A stretch of DNA of 64,000 nt. It comes from Xylophilus ampelinus (lineage in GTDB: Bacteria > Pseudomonadota > Gammaproteobacteria > Burkholderiales > Burkholderiaceae_C). The DNA is taken from the NCBI RefSeq assembly GCF_003217575.1, contig NZ_QJTC01000001.1, forward strand, positions 62,001 through 126,000, given 5' to 3'. This document shows, piece by piece, positions 9,005 through 17,523 of this stretch. The position numbers and the translations under genes were made by a program. Every line of letters begins with the position of its first letter. Positions within the stretch are counted from its first letter, which is position 1. Under the pieces are notes generated by a model. The model did no database searches, was not told the DNA's origin, and was given only the letters and a program-made list of their open reading frames with translations.

Positions 9005-9033
9005 TGCTATACTTGACGGAAATACTCAACAAC
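9005..9033 (+). promoter_or_regulatory. iscR promoter: extended -10 overlapped by an IscR type-1 site
   Basis: TGCTATACT (9005-9013) is an extended -10 hexamer. From 9009 to 9033 the sequence matches the E. coli IscR type-1 consensus (ATASYYGACTRWWWYAGTCRRSTAT) at about 21 of 25 positions: the left half ATACTTGAC and AT-rich centre are perfect, the right half is weaker. A holo-IscR site over the -10 predicts autorepression of the operon when Fe-S supply is adequate. The 130-bp leader also has small hairpins (AAGCCC..GGGCTT at about 9038-9057, ACAGA..TCTGT) of unknown role. Confidence 0.7.
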
Positions 9034-9163
9034 AACAAAGCCCGCGATGAAGGGCTTCGTACAGAGCGTTCTGTGCTGAAGTAAAACGGGTGGAGACCGT
9101 GTCCAGGCGTCCAGAAGATGCCCGGATTGTTCTGAAAATGCTACAGCCTTTCAAGGAGCTGCC

Positions 9164-9700
9164 ATGCGTCTCACTACCAAGGGTCGTTTCGCCGTGACCG
9201 CCATGATCGATCTGGCCCTGCGCCAGAATAACGGCCCCGTCACGCTCGCCGCGATCAGCCAGCGCCAGCAAATTTCCCTGTCGTACCTGGAACAACTGTT
9301 CGGTAAGCTGCGCCGCCACGAACTGGTCGAATCGACCCGCGGCCCCGGCGGCGGCTACACCCTCGGCCGCAAGGCGGCCGACATCACCGTGGCCGACATC
9401 ATCGTCTCGGTCGACGAGCCGATCGACGCCACCCACTGCGGCGGCAAGGAAAACTGCCTGGGCGAAGCGGGCCGCTGCATGACCCACGAGCTGTGGGCCT
9501 CGTTGAACCAGCGCATGGTGGAGTTCCTGGACTCGGTCACGCTGCAAAAGCTGGTCGACGAACAGATCGCCAAGGGCGTACAGATCGAGGACCGGCCCGT
9601 CGTGCGCCGTGCGATCTCCAGCACGCCGGTGGTCAAGCCGATCCGGGTCAACGCGCCGAATTCGGTGTTCGCCCTCGGCAACGTCTTCGCCAAATCCTGA
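9164..9700 (+). CDS. iscR: Fe-S cluster assembly transcription factor IscR
   Basis: Predicted 178 aa, Rrf2 family, preceded by AAGGAG. The winged helix-turn-helix covers residues 1-70 (MRLTTKGRFAVTAMIDLAL, GPGGGYTLGR). The [2Fe-2S] ligands are Cys92, Cys98 and Cys105, spaced C-X5-C-X6-C, one residue more than the C-X5-C-X5-C of E. coli, followed by the conserved MTHELW. It senses cluster status and represses its own operon. First gene of iscR-S-U-A-hscBA-fdx. Confidence 0.96.
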   Translation: MRLTTKGRFAVTAMIDLALRQNNGPVTLAAISQRQQISLSYLEQLFGKLRRHELVESTRGPGGGYTLGRKAADITVADIIVSVDEPIDATHCGGKENCLGEAGRCMTHELWASLNQRMVEFLDSVTLQKLVDEQIAKGVQIEDRPVVRRAISSTPVVKPIRVNAPNSVFALGNVFAKS

Positions 9701-9781
9701 CATCCGCAGCGCCCGGCTGCCACCGCAGCCGGGCCGCGTGCTTCTTGCCAGCCATACAGCCAGCAATCGATCGAGCCAGCC

Positions 9782-11002
9782 ATGGACATGACCCCGCATT
9801 TCCCCATTTACCTTGATTATGGTGCCACCACGCCGGTAGACCCGCGCGTCGTCGACGCGATGATCCCCTGGTTGCGCGAACACTTCGGCAACCCGGCTTC
9901 GCGCAGCCACGCCTGGGGCTGGGAAGCCGAAGAGATCGTCGAGAAATCGCGTGGTTACGTCGCCGACCTGATCGGTGCCGACCCGCGCGAGATCGTGTGG
10001 ACCAGCGGCGCGACCGAATCGATCAACCTGGCCCTTAAGGGTGCCGCCCAGTTCTACAAGACCAAGGGCAAGCACCTGATCACGCTCAAGACCGAGCACA
10101 AGGCCGTGCTCGATACGATGCGCGAGCTGGAGCGCCAGGGCTTCGACGTGACCTACCTCGACGTCGAGGAAGACGGCCTGGTCGATCTCGACAAGCTGAA
10201 GGCGGCGATCCGGCCCGACACCATCCTCATCAGCGTGCTCTTCGTCAACAACGAGATCGGCGTGATCCAGGACATTCCCGCGATCGGCGCGATGTGCCGC
10301 GAGAAGGGCATCCTGTTCCACGTCGACGCGGCGCAGGCAACCGGCCGTGTCGAGATCGACATGAAAAAGCTGCCGATCGACCTGATGAGCATGACCGCGC
10401 ACAAGACCTACGGCCCGAAGGGCGTCGGTGCGCTGTTCGTGCGCCGCAAGCCGCGGGTGCGCCTCGAAGCGCAGATCCATGGCGGTGGCCACGAGCGCGG
10501 CATGCGGTCGGGCACGCTGCCGACCCACCAGATCGTCGGCATGGGCGAGGCCTTCCGCCTCATCAAGCTGGAGATGGCCGAGGTGAACGCCAAGGCGAAG
10601 GCGCTGCAGCAGCGCCTGCTGGACGGGCTGAAGGACATCGAGCAGGTGTTCATCAACGGCAGCATGGAGCGCCGGGTGCCGCAGAACCTCAACATCAGCT
10701 TCAATTTCGTCGAAGGCGAATCGCTGATCATGGGCATCAAGGGCCTGGCGGTGTCGTCGGGCTCGGCCTGCACCTCGGCCAGCCTGGAGCCCAGCTACGT
10801 GCTGCGCGCCCTGGGCCGCAGCGACGAGCTGGCCCACAGCAGCCTGCGCATGACCATCGGCCGCTACACGACCGAGGAAGAGATCGACTACGCGATCGCC
10901 ACCATCCGCCAGAACGTCGCCAAGCTGCGCGAACTGAGCCCGCTCTGGGAGATGTACCAGGACGGCATCGACATCAGCACCATCCAGTGGGCCGCGCACT
11001 GA
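9782..11002 (+). CDS. iscS: Cysteine desulfurase IscS
   Basis: Predicted 406 aa (E. coli 404). N-terminal [28 protein letters not shown], the PLP lysine in [14 protein letters not shown], and the mobile catalytic cysteine in [17 protein letters not shown] are all present. It converts cysteine to alanine and hands persulfide sulfur to IscU and to tRNA-thiolation partners. A second ATG two codons in (9788) is an alternative start; neither has a strong ribosome-binding site, consistent with coupling to iscR 81 bp upstream. Confidence 0.97.
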   Translation: MDMTPHFPIYLDYGATTPVDPRVVDAMIPWLREHFGNPASRSHAWGWEAEEIVEKSRGYVADLIGADPREIVWTSGATESINLALKGAAQFYKTKGKHLITLKTEHKAVLDTMRELERQGFDVTYLDVEEDGLVDLDKLKAAIRPDTILISVLFVNNEIGVIQDIPAIGAMCREKGILFHVDAAQATGRVEIDMKKLPIDLMSMTAHKTYGPKGVGALFVRRKPRVRLEAQIHGGGHERGMRSGTLPTHQIVGMGEAFRLIKLEMAEVNAKAKALQQRLLDGLKDIEQVFINGSMERRVPQNLNISFNFVEGESLIMGIKGLAVSSGSACTSASLEPSYVLRALGRSDELAHSSLRMTIGRYTTEEEIDYAIATIRQNVAKLRELSPLWEMYQDGIDISTIQWAAH

Positions 11003-11049
11003 CACGCGCCCCGGGACTCACACACCACGAATAGAAAAAGGTATCCATC

Positions 11050-11454
11050 ATGGCTTACTCCGAAAAAGTGATCGACCACTATGAAAATCCCCGCAACGTC
11101 GGCTCCTTCGAGAAGGGCGACGACAGCGTGGGCACCGGCATGGTGGGCGCGCCCGCCTGCGGCGACGTGATGAAGCTGCAGATCAAGGTCAATCCCGACA
11201 CCGGCGTGATCGAAGACGCACGTTTCAAGACCTACGGTTGCGGTTCTGCCATCGCGTCGTCGTCGCTGGTGACCGAATGGGTCAAGGGCAAGACGCTCGA
11301 CGAGGCGGCAGCGCTCAAGAACAGCGTCATCGCCGAGGAACTGGCCTTGCCGCCGGTGAAGGTGCACTGCTCGATCCTTGCCGAAGACGCGATCAAGGCG
11401 GCGGTCGACGACTACCGCAAGAAGCATGTGGCGTTCGCCGCCGCGGTGGCCTGA
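11050..11454 (+). CDS. iscU: Fe-S cluster scaffold IscU
   Basis: Predicted 134 aa (E. coli 128). It has YSEKVIDHYENPRNVG and the three cluster-binding cysteines in APACGDVM, TYGCGSAIASS and KVHCSILAEDAI. The HscA recognition motif LPPVK directly precedes the third cysteine. It is the platform on which IscS sulfur and iron form [2Fe-2S] clusters, and HscA/HscB act on it for transfer. Lies 47 bp after iscS and 3 bp before iscA. Confidence 0.97.
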   Translation: MAYSEKVIDHYENPRNVGSFEKGDDSVGTGMVGAPACGDVMKLQIKVNPDTGVIEDARFKTYGCGSAIASSSLVTEWVKGKTLDEAAALKNSVIAEELALPPVKVHCSILAEDAIKAAVDDYRKKHVAFAAAVA

Positions 11455-11457
11455 TCC

Positions 11458-11781
11458 ATGTCCGTCACCCTGACCGAAGCCGCCGCGCGGCATGTGAGTC
11501 GGTACCTGGCCAAGCGTGGTAAGGGCGTGGGCGTGCGCCTGGGGGTCAAAACCACCGGCTGCTCGGGCTTGGCCTACAAGCTCGAGTACGTGGACGACCC
11601 GGTAGAAGGTGACGTGCTGTTCGAGGACCACGGTGTGAAGGTCATGATCGACCCGAAGAGCCTGGCCTACATCGACGGCACCCAGCTCGACTTCGTGCGC
11701 GAAGGCCTCAACGAAGGCTTCAAGTTCAACAACCCGAACGAGCGCGACCGTTGCGGCTGCGGCGAAAGCTTCCGCATCTGA
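11458..11781 (+). CDS. iscA: A-type Fe-S carrier IscA
   Basis: Predicted 107 aa, the family length. The conserved cysteines are Cys35 (TTGCSGLAY) and Cys99/Cys101 (RCGCGESF). It carries clusters from IscU to apo-proteins, especially [4Fe-4S] enzymes. It starts 3 bp after the iscU stop, so the two are translated together. A terminator-like hairpin follows. Confidence 0.96.
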   Translation: MSVTLTEAAARHVSRYLAKRGKGVGVRLGVKTTGCSGLAYKLEYVDDPVEGDVLFEDHGVKVMIDPKSLAYIDGTQLDFVREGLNEGFKFNNPNERDRCGCGESFRI

Positions 11782-11805
11782 CCTTCTTCGGCTCGCCGGC
11801 CCAGG

Positions 11806-11837
11806 ACCGCCTCCACCTCGGTGCCGGCGGTTTTTTT
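11806..11837 (+). terminator. Terminator-like hairpin between iscA and hscB (possible attenuator)
   Basis: ACCGCC (11806-11811) pairs with GGCGGT (11826-11831), with further pairing inside, immediately followed by seven T residues (11831-11837). hscB starts only 5 nt later with no visible ribosome-binding site. All features of a rho-independent terminator are present inside the operon, so part of the transcripts may stop here and chaperone genes be expressed less than iscRSUA. Confidence 0.6.
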
Positions 11838-11842
11838 ATGCA

Positions 11843-12361
11843 ATGAACCTGCAATCCACCGACTTCGAACTCTTCGGCGTACCGCACACCTTCCGCCAGG
11901 ACGCGGCGGTGCTAGACGCCCGCTGGAAGGAACTGCAGCGCAGCGCCCATCCCGACCGCTTCGCAGCCGACAGCGGCGCGGCGCGACGCGCGGCGATGCA
12001 GTGGTCGGTGCGGATCAACGAGGCCTACCGTCGGCTGAAGAATCCGCTCAAGCGCGCGGCCTATCTCTGCGAGCTGAACGGCGCGCCGATCGAGGCCGAG
12101 AACAACACCGCGATGCCCGGCGCCTTCCTGGTCCAGCAGATGGAGTGGCGCGAAGCCCTCGACGAGGCGGCCGATGCCGCCGCCATCGAGGCCCTGTCGG
12201 CCGAGACGACGGCCGCGCGCACGGAGACGCTGGCACGCTGCGCCGCGCTGATCGACGAGGCGCACGACCACGCGGCGGCCGCGAAGCAGGTCAGAGCCCT
12301 CATGTTCATTGCGCGCTTTGCCGACGATGTCGATGCCCGCCGGGAGCAACTGGGACAATAG
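11843..12361 (+). CDS. hscB: Fe-S co-chaperone HscB
   Basis: Predicted 172 aa (E. coli 171). N-terminal J-domain starts [13 protein letters not shown] and contains the invariant HPD in [12 protein letters not shown]; the C-terminal helical domain (about residues 85-172) binds IscU. HscB delivers IscU to HscA and stimulates its ATPase. The ATG at 11843 follows a T-run with no Shine-Dalgarno, so initiation may be weak. hscA begins 62 bp downstream. Confidence 0.94.
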   Translation: MNLQSTDFELFGVPHTFRQDAAVLDARWKELQRSAHPDRFAADSGAARRAAMQWSVRINEAYRRLKNPLKRAAYLCELNGAPIEAENNTAMPGAFLVQQMEWREALDEAADAAAIEALSAETTAARTETLARCAALIDEAHDHAAAAKQVRALMFIARFADDVDARREQLGQ

Positions 12362-12422
12362 CCGGCTGCCGCACCTCGCCGCCGCCCCGCGCGGCGGCCC
12401 TCTCCAGGATATTTCTTTCTTC

Positions 12423-14291
12423 ATGGCGCTACTCCAGATCTCCGAACCGCACCAGGCCCCCGATCCGCACCAGCGGCGCATCGCGGTGGGCATCGACCTC
12501 GGCACCACGCATTCTCTCGTCGCCGCGGTCCGCAGCGGCGTGGCCGAATGCCTGCCCGATGCGGACGGCAACCGGCTGCTGCCGTCGGTCGTGCGCTACC
12601 TCTCGGCGCAGGGCCGGCAGATCGGCCAGGCCGCCCGCGACAGCCAGACGCAGGATCCGGAGAACACCATCGTCTCGGTCAAGCGGCTGATGGGCCGCGG
12701 CCTGGCCGACATCGTCCGTCCCGACAGGCTTGCCTACCAGCTGGTGGCGCCGGAAGGCGAGGGCGGCATGGTCGGCGTGCGGACGGTGGCGGGCGTGAAG
12801 TCGCCGGTCGAGATCAGCGCCGAGATCCTCGCCAGCCTGCGCCAGCGCGCCGAGGACACCTTCGACGACGACATCTACGGTGCCGTCATCACCGTGCCGG
12901 CGTACTTCGACGACGCGCAGCGCCAGGCCACCAAGGATGCGGCGCACCTCGCCGGCCTCGAACTGCTGCGCCTGATCAACGAGCCCACCGCCGCCGCGAT
13001 CGCCTACGGCCTCGACAACGGCAGCGAGGGTGTCTACGCGATCTACGACTTGGGTGGCGGCACCTTCGACATCTCGGTGCTGCGGCTGACCGCGGGCGTC
13101 TTCGAGGTGATCGCGACCGGCGGCGATTCGGCCCTGGGCGGCGACGACTACGACGCGCTGCTGGCCGACCTGCTGCTCGCCAGGAGCGGCCTGGTCGCCG
13201 ATACGCCCGCCGACCGGGCTGCGTTGCGCCAGGCCGCCCGTACCTGCAAGGAGCAGTTGTCTGCTACGGAATCGATAGCTGGTAGCCTGCAACTGGCAAC
13301 GGCTAGCGGCACTTTCGACATCACGCGCGCCGAATTCGACCGGGCGACGCAGGCCCTCACCGTCCGCACCATGGCCGCGGTGCGCCGCACGCTGCGCGAT
13401 GCCGAGTTGCAGCCCGACGAGGTGCAGGGCGTGGTGATGGTCGGCGGCTCCACCCGTATGCCGCAGATCCGCGCCGCGGTAGCCGCGTACTTCGGCCGCG
13501 AGCCGCTCACCGACCTCGATCCTGACCAGGTCGTGGCCGTCGGCGCCGCCATCCAGGCCAACCAGCTCGCCGGCCATGCGGGCGCCGAAGACCTGTTGCT
13601 GCTCGACGTGGTGCCCCTGTCGCTCGGCATCGAGACCATGGGCGGACTGGTCGAGCGCATCATCTCCCGCAACGAGACGATCCCGACCGCCAAGGCGCAG
13701 GACTTCACCACCTACCAGGACGGCCAGACGGCCCTGGCGCTGCACGTGGTGCAGGGCGAGCGCGACCTGGTCGCCGATTGCCGGAGTCTGGCGCGCTTCG
13801 AGTTGCGCGGCATACCGCCGATGGCTGCCGGCGCGGCCCGCATCCGGGTGTCGTTCACCGTCGATGCCGACGGCCTGCTGAGCGTGTCGGCCCGCGAGCA
13901 GGGCAGCGGTGTCGAGGCGCGAATCGACGTGAAGCCGTCGTACGGCCTCTCCGACAACGAGATCGCTCGCATGCTGCAGGAGAGCTTCAGCACTGCCCGC
14001 GAAGACATGGCCGCCCGCGCGCTGGCCGAGGCACGGGTCGATGCCGACCGCATGCTGCTGGCCACCCGCACCGCGCTGGCCGCCGACGGCGACCTGCTGG
14101 ACGCCGCCGAGCGCGGCCGGATCGACGCGTTGATTTCCGCGTTGGAAACTGCGGCGCGCGAGTCGGACGATGCGGCTGCCATCGTCGCCGCGACGCAGGC
14201 GCTCGCCAACGCGACCGAAGCCTTCGCCGCCGAGCGGATGAACCGCGGCATCCGCCGCGCGCTGGCCGGCCGCAAGGTCGACGCGCTCTGA
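12423..14291 (+). CDS. hscA: Fe-S assembly Hsp70 chaperone HscA
   Basis: Predicted 622 aa (E. coli 616). ATP-binding motifs [46 protein letters not shown] and [14 protein letters not shown] are intact, and the substrate-binding half follows from about residue 390. It drives cluster release from IscU with HscB. The start at 12423 puts a short tail ([11 protein letters not shown]) before the ATPase, as in other HscA proteins. Within the ATPase domain a minus-strand copy of the 65-bp repeat (13262-13319) encodes residues around [19 protein letters not shown] without breaking the frame, in a region that varies among HscA proteins. Confidence 0.95.
   Translation: MALLQISEPHQAPDPHQRRIAVGIDLGTTHSLVAAVRSGVAECLPDADGNRLLPSVVRYLSAQGRQIGQAARDSQTQDPENTIVSVKRLMGRGLADIVRPDRLAYQLVAPEGEGGMVGVRTVAGVKSPVEISAEILASLRQRAEDTFDDDIYGAVITVPAYFDDAQRQATKDAAHLAGLELLRLINEPTAAAIAYGLDNGSEGVYAIYDLGGGTFDISVLRLTAGVFEVIATGGDSALGGDDYDALLADLLLARSGLVADTPADRAALRQAARTCKEQLSATESIAGSLQLATASGTFDITRAEFDRATQALTVRTMAAVRRTLRDAELQPDEVQGVVMVGGSTRMPQIRAAVAAYFGREPLTDLDPDQVVAVGAAIQANQLAGHAGAEDLLLLDVVPLSLGIETMGGLVERIISRNETIPTAKAQDFTTYQDGQTALALHVVQGERDLVADCRSLARFELRGIPPMAAGAARIRVSFTVDADGLLSVSAREQGSGVEARIDVKPSYGLSDNEIARMLQESFSTAREDMAARALAEARVDADRMLLATRTALAADGDLLDAAERGRIDALISALETAARESDDAAAIVAATQALANATEAFAAERMNRGIRRALAGRKVDAL
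13262..13319 (-). repeat. ~65-bp dispersed repeat, copy 2 (inside hscA)
   Basis: On the minus strand it reads GAAAGTGCCGCTAGCCGTTG, then the palindromic end CAGCTATCGATTCCGTAGCA. It matches the aceF, lpdA and waaA copies in both the AAAGTGCC arm and the GCTAT..TAGC end. The hscA frame stays open. Confidence 0.7.
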
Positions 14292-14338
14292 TCGCTGTCC
14301 ACCCGTCTTCGACAACCTCCCGAAAAATTCCAAGCCCC

Positions 14339-14677
14339 ATGCCGGTCATCAAGATCTTTCCCCATCCCGAATACTGTCCGCAAGGCGCCGAGATCACTGC
14401 GCCCGCCGGCACTTCGGTCTGCGAAGCGCTGCTCGACAACAAGATCAACATCGAGCACGCCTGCGACATGAGCTGCGCCTGTACCACCTGCCACGTGGTG
14501 GTGCGCACCGGCCTGCAGTCGCTCGGCGAGCCCGACGAGGCGGAGGAAGACCTGCTCGACCGCGCCTGGGGCCTGGAGCCGCAATCGCGCCTGTCGTGCC
14601 AGGCGATCCTGGCGCAGCAGGACCTGGTCATCGAGATTCCGAAGTACTCCCTCAACCACGCTAAGGAAAACCACTGA
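14339..14677 (+). CDS. fdx: [2Fe-2S] ferredoxin of the isc operon
   Basis: Predicted 112 aa (E. coli Fdx 111). The cluster ligands are Cys42, Cys48, Cys51 and Cys87, within the signature HACDMSCACTTCHVVV and the late RLSCQAIL. It supplies electrons for cluster assembly on IscU. It lies 47 bp after hscA, and its TGA overlaps the ATG of dnaQ by one base, so dnaQ may be translationally coupled to this operon. Confidence 0.95.
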   Translation: MPVIKIFPHPEYCPQGAEITAPAGTSVCEALLDNKINIEHACDMSCACTTCHVVVRTGLQSLGEPDEAEEDLLDRAWGLEPQSRLSCQAILAQQDLVIEIPKYSLNHAKENH

Positions 14678-15420
14678 TGGCGACAGCGACGAATGTCCGC
14701 CAAATCGTGCTGGACACGGAAACCACCGGCCTGTCCGCCGAAGGGGGCGACCGGATCATCGAGATCGGCTGCGTGGAACTGGTGGGCCGCAAACTCACCG
14801 GCCACAACAAGCATTTCTACCTGAACCCGGGCCGCGACAGCCATGAGGACGCGCTGCGGGTGCACGGCATCAGCAACGAGTTCCTGCGCGACAAGCCGAA
14901 GTTCGAGGCGGTGGTCGACGAGCTGATGGCGTACCTGGCGGGTGCGGAGATCATCATCCACAACGCCGCGTTCGACGTCGGCTTCCTGAACAAGGAGCTG
15001 GAGCTGGTCGGCCGTCCGCCGTTCAAGCAGGGCGTCGGCAGCGTGACCGACACCCTGGTGATGGCCAAGGAGATGTTCCCGGGCAAGCGCAATTCGCTCG
15101 ACGCCCTGTGCGACCGCCTCGGCGTCGACAACGCCAGCCGCACGCTGCACGGCGCGCTGCTGGATGCCGAACTGCTGGCCGACGTCTACATCAACCTGAC
15201 CCGCGGCCAGGACGCGCTGCTGATCGACGATGCGGCGCCGGAAGAAGGGCAGAGCGAGGTCGTGCTGGTGGACCTGCGGGCCTTCACTCTGCCGGTCATC
15301 CTGGCGGGCGAGCAGGAGCTGGAGGCGCATGCCTGCGTGCTGAAGCAGCTCGACAAGCCGAGCGGCGGAAAGACGATCTGGACGCGCCTGGGCCAGGCGA
15401 CCGAAGGTTCTATGCTATAA
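14677..15420 (+). CDS. dnaQ: DNA polymerase III epsilon subunit (3'-5' proofreading exonuclease)
   Basis: Predicted 247 aa. The DEDDh exonuclease motifs are visible: ExoI VLDTETTGLS near residue 10, ExoII IIIHNAAFDVGFLNKEL near residue 95, and ExoIII RTLHGALLDAELLADVY near residue 155 with the catalytic His and Asp. The C-terminus would contact the alpha subunit. It overlaps the fdx stop (TGATG), an unusual attachment of a replication gene to the isc operon. The promoter of the following tRNA gene lies within its last codons. Confidence 0.94.
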   Translation: MATATNVRQIVLDTETTGLSAEGGDRIIEIGCVELVGRKLTGHNKHFYLNPGRDSHEDALRVHGISNEFLRDKPKFEAVVDELMAYLAGAEIIIHNAAFDVGFLNKELELVGRPPFKQGVGSVTDTLVMAKEMFPGKRNSLDALCDRLGVDNASRTLHGALLDAELLADVYINLTRGQDALLIDDAAPEEGQSEVVLVDLRAFTLPVILAGEQELEAHACVLKQLDKPSGGKTIWTRLGQATEGSML

Positions 15421-15421
15421 T
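15411..15421 (+). promoter_or_regulatory. Extended -10 promoter of tRNA-Val
   Basis: TATGCTATAAT: a perfect TATAAT hexamer (15416-15421) with the TG extension, overlapping the dnaQ stop codon. Initiation near 15428 would give a short leader before the tRNA at 15446. Confidence 0.65.
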
Positions 15422-15445
15422 AGTGGGCTGACGTATACAGCGTTA

Positions 15446-15520
15446 GGGTGATTAGCTCAGCGGTAGAGCACTGCCTTCACACGGCAGGGGTCGCAGGTTC
15501 AAACCCTGCATCACCCACCA
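15446..15520 (+). tRNA. tRNA-Val(CAC)
   Basis: Full cloverleaf: acceptor GGGTGAT/ATCACCC, D-arm GCTC..GAGC, anticodon stem CTGCC/GGCAG around the loop TTCACAC with anticodon CAC, T-arm GCAGG TTCAAAC CCTGC, discriminator A and an encoded CCA (15518-15520). It reads GUG, the dominant valine codon in this GC-rich genome. Confidence 0.97.
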
Positions 15521-15527
15521 CATTTGA

Positions 15528-15560
15528 AACCTCGTAAGTCTTTGATTTACGAGGTTTTTT
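15528..15560 (+). terminator. Rho-independent terminator of tRNA-Val
   Basis: CCTCGTAA / TTACGAGG stem with a 9-nt loop followed directly by TTTTTT, 8 bp after the tRNA CCA end. Confidence 0.85.
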
Positions 15561-15759
15561 CGTTTTCCCGTCTCGTTTTCTGCGACGCGGCTCTCCCTCG
15601 ACGATAAGGGCCCGTTCGTGGAGAGCAAGATGGAGGCAATTCGAAAAGTCAGAAGCGTTCGGTGGAATGTCGTCCCGCACGACGACTGCGATGAAAAGGT
15701 CAGAACCTTCGATGCGGAGGAGGACGCGACGGAGGACCTGTCGCAGGTTCGCCTTGCAG
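15561..15759. other. Region without a recognisable gene
   Basis: About 200 bp of lower-GC sequence between the tRNA terminator and the hydantoin-operon scar. A plus-strand frame of 64 codons (15618-15812) and a minus-strand frame of 97 codons running across the terminator and tRNA are open, but neither shows coding-like third positions or a recognisable motif. I see nothing I can support here. Confidence 0.4.
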
Positions 15760-15981
15760 TCAGTCGACATCGCGGCCTATCGCGATGTCCGGTTGCAAGG
15801 CAAGTTTGGTGACGCACCAGTAGAAGGTGCCACCGCCGCCTTCACCGCCACCACCGCCGAAAAAGCAGGTCCAGCAATGCATCCTCATCCAAAATCGGCA
15901 AGCAGGATCGAAATTTTGCAGGGGTAGATTTATCTCCGACACGCTGTCGGAAATGTTGAGGTTCAGGATCAGCAGTTTCAT
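15760..15981 (-). pseudogene. 5' remnant of an Asp/Glu/hydantoin racemase gene
   Basis: A 73-codon frame whose first residues MKLLILNLNISDSVSE match the start of the Asp/Glu/hydantoin racemase family (typically MKILVLNPNTSDSVT). After about 16 residues the similarity stops and the frame runs into Cys/Trp/Gly-rich sequence (WTCFFGGGGGEGGGG) unlike that family. Its ATG overlaps the hydantoinase-like stop as ATGA, the junction of an intact operon. I read it as a deletion scar. A functional small peptide is possible but unsupported. Confidence 0.5.
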
Positions 15982-16241
15982 GCCCGACCTCCGGCCGTGC
16001 GTTCGCGCGGCAGCAGGGTCGGCGCGTCGCATTCCAGGAAGCTGTCGCGGCCGACCCGGCCTTGGAACGCCTGACCGACCCACACCACCTCACCGCGTGA
16101 AATGGTCGTGCCCGGCCCGGCTTTGAGCCGCATGCCGGCATAGGGCGTGTAGTCGACCGCGTGGTGCAGCAGGGCGTTGTCGATGGGGGCGTCGCGCTCG
16201 TGCCCGACCGCACCGGTGACCGCCTGGCACGGGTCCTTGGC
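15978..16241 (-). pseudogene. 3' remnant of a dihydropyrimidinase/hydantoinase gene
   Basis: 87 codons ending in TGA at 15980-15978. The residues DNALLHHAVDYTPYAGM, then TISRGEVVWVGQAF and GRVGRDSFL, are the typical C-terminal end of cyclic amidohydrolases of the hydantoinase/dihydropyrimidinase type. The frame is closed by an in-frame TAG at 16244-16242 and nothing of the metal-binding core remains. Only the last fifth of the gene survives, ending with the start overlap of a racemase gene. Intact hydantoin operons degrade hydantoins or pyrimidines; this one cannot. Confidence 0.65.
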
Positions 16242-16262
16242 CTACGTTCGTATAGGCCACAA

Positions 16263-17523
16263 ATGTCCTGCGCGACTCCGCGCGAGAAACAGACTGGTGT
16301 CGTGCACATATCTTCCTCCGACCTCGATGCTCTGGCGCCGACGCTCTTTCAAAGCTTCTGGATGGGAGGATTCGAGGGGGCGGACCATGTCAATGGTTTC
16401 GGCATCCCGCTCGACATCAACGCACGCAATGGCCATGCGGATAGGCTGGCCCAGGACTACCAGGCGTTGGCACAGTTCGGCATGCGCACGGTGCGGGAAA
16501 GTATCGGCTGGCGGCTGGCGGCTGACGGCGGAGCGGGGCGCGGCCGGATGGCTGCGCATCCAGCACCACGCCCGCACCGCTGCGGCGCAGGGCGTGCAGG
16601 TGATCTGGTCGTTGATGCACTACGGCTGGCCTGCCGATCTCGACCCTTTCCTGCGCCCCGACGATTTCGTCGATGCCTTCGGTACCCATTGCCGCAAGGT
16701 GGCGGAGATCGTGCATGCGGTTGGCGGCACCGTGCCGTTGTGGCAGCCCGTCAACGAAATTTCGTTCCTGTCCTGGGCCGCCAGCTGCACCGGCCTGATC
16801 CACCCGCATCTGCCGTCGGAGCCCGAGAACGGCTATCGGCTCAAGTGCGTACTGGTCCGGGCCGCTCTTCGGGCGATGGACGAGATTCGTGCGGTGCAGC
16901 CGGATGCGCGCTTCGTCCACACCGATCCGCTGGTCCACATTGAGCCGCCGCGCGGTGCGGGACCCGCGGCGTGCGCCACGGCCGCTGCGGCGCACGAACA
17001 CCAGTTCCAGGCCTGGGACATGCTGGCCGGCCGGCACGCGCCGGAGCTGGGCGGCGCGGCGCGCTACCTCGACGTCCTCGGCATCAACTATTACCACAAC
17101 AACCAGTGGGAAGACGGCTCCGACATCCGGCTCGACTGGCACCTGAACGACCCCCGCCGCCGCCGCTTCGTCGATCTGGCCGAGGCGGTTTGGACCCGCT
17201 ACCGACGCCCCGTCTTCATTGCCGAAACCGGTCATGTCGGCGAAGGCCGCGACGCCTGGCTCGACCACATGGTGGAAGAAGTCCTGGCCTGCCGTGCGCG
17301 CCACGTGCCGATCGCAGGCCTGTGCCTCTACCCGGTGATCGACCGGCCCGACTGGCAGACCGCCGACCACTGGCACCACAGCGGTCTGTGGGATGTACCC
17401 GCCGCGGATACCGGCGATTTCAGCCGACAGCTGTGCGTTCCCTATGCGGAGCGATTGCGGCACTGGCAGCGTGTCGTCGACCAGGTTTGCTTTCCCACCA
17501 CCTCCTCGAAAAGAACCCATGAC
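16263..17523 (+). pseudogene. GH1-like glycoside hydrolase gene with a frameshift
   Basis: The N-terminal ~82 codons are in one frame (FQSFWMGGFEGADHVNG, then FGMRTVRESIGWRL) and the rest in another (QGVQVIWSLMHYGWPADLDP onward). The switch occurs at a heptamer present three times in tandem, GGCTGGC GGCTGGC GGCTGAC (16506-16526); removing one 7-bp unit restores a continuous protein reading SIGWRLTAERGAAGWLR. The restored enzyme has clan GH-A features: the acid/base Glu in WQPVNEISF and the nucleophile Glu in VFIAETGHVGEG. The substrate is unknown. No stop codon separates the downstream frame from the following glycosyltransferase. Either the gene is off in this isolate, or this is a slippage switch or sequence error. 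Confidence 0.7.
16506..16526 (+). repeat. Heptanucleotide tandem repeat causing the frameshift
   Basis: Three consecutive 7-mers GGCTGGC, GGCTGGC, GGCTGAC. Seven is not a multiple of three, so gain or loss of one unit turns the GH1-like frame on or off. Confidence 0.85.

Noticed and set aside
15618-15700. TTCGA..TTCGG pair as a PIP box
   Set aside because: The spacing is 13 nt, not 15, and the fifth base of the first half is A, outside the consensus.
15477-15770. 97-codon minus-strand frame across tRNA-Val and its terminator
   Set aside because: The end GDAGFEPATPAV is a translation of antisense tRNA sequence, a frequent artefact, and the frame covers a functional terminator.
15760-15981. 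RiPP-like precursor (Cys/Trp/Gly-rich peptide MKLLILNLN..)
   Set aside because: The first residues match a hydantoin racemase start joined by ATGA to a hydantoinase remnant, and no maturation enzymes are near, so a deletion scar explains it better.
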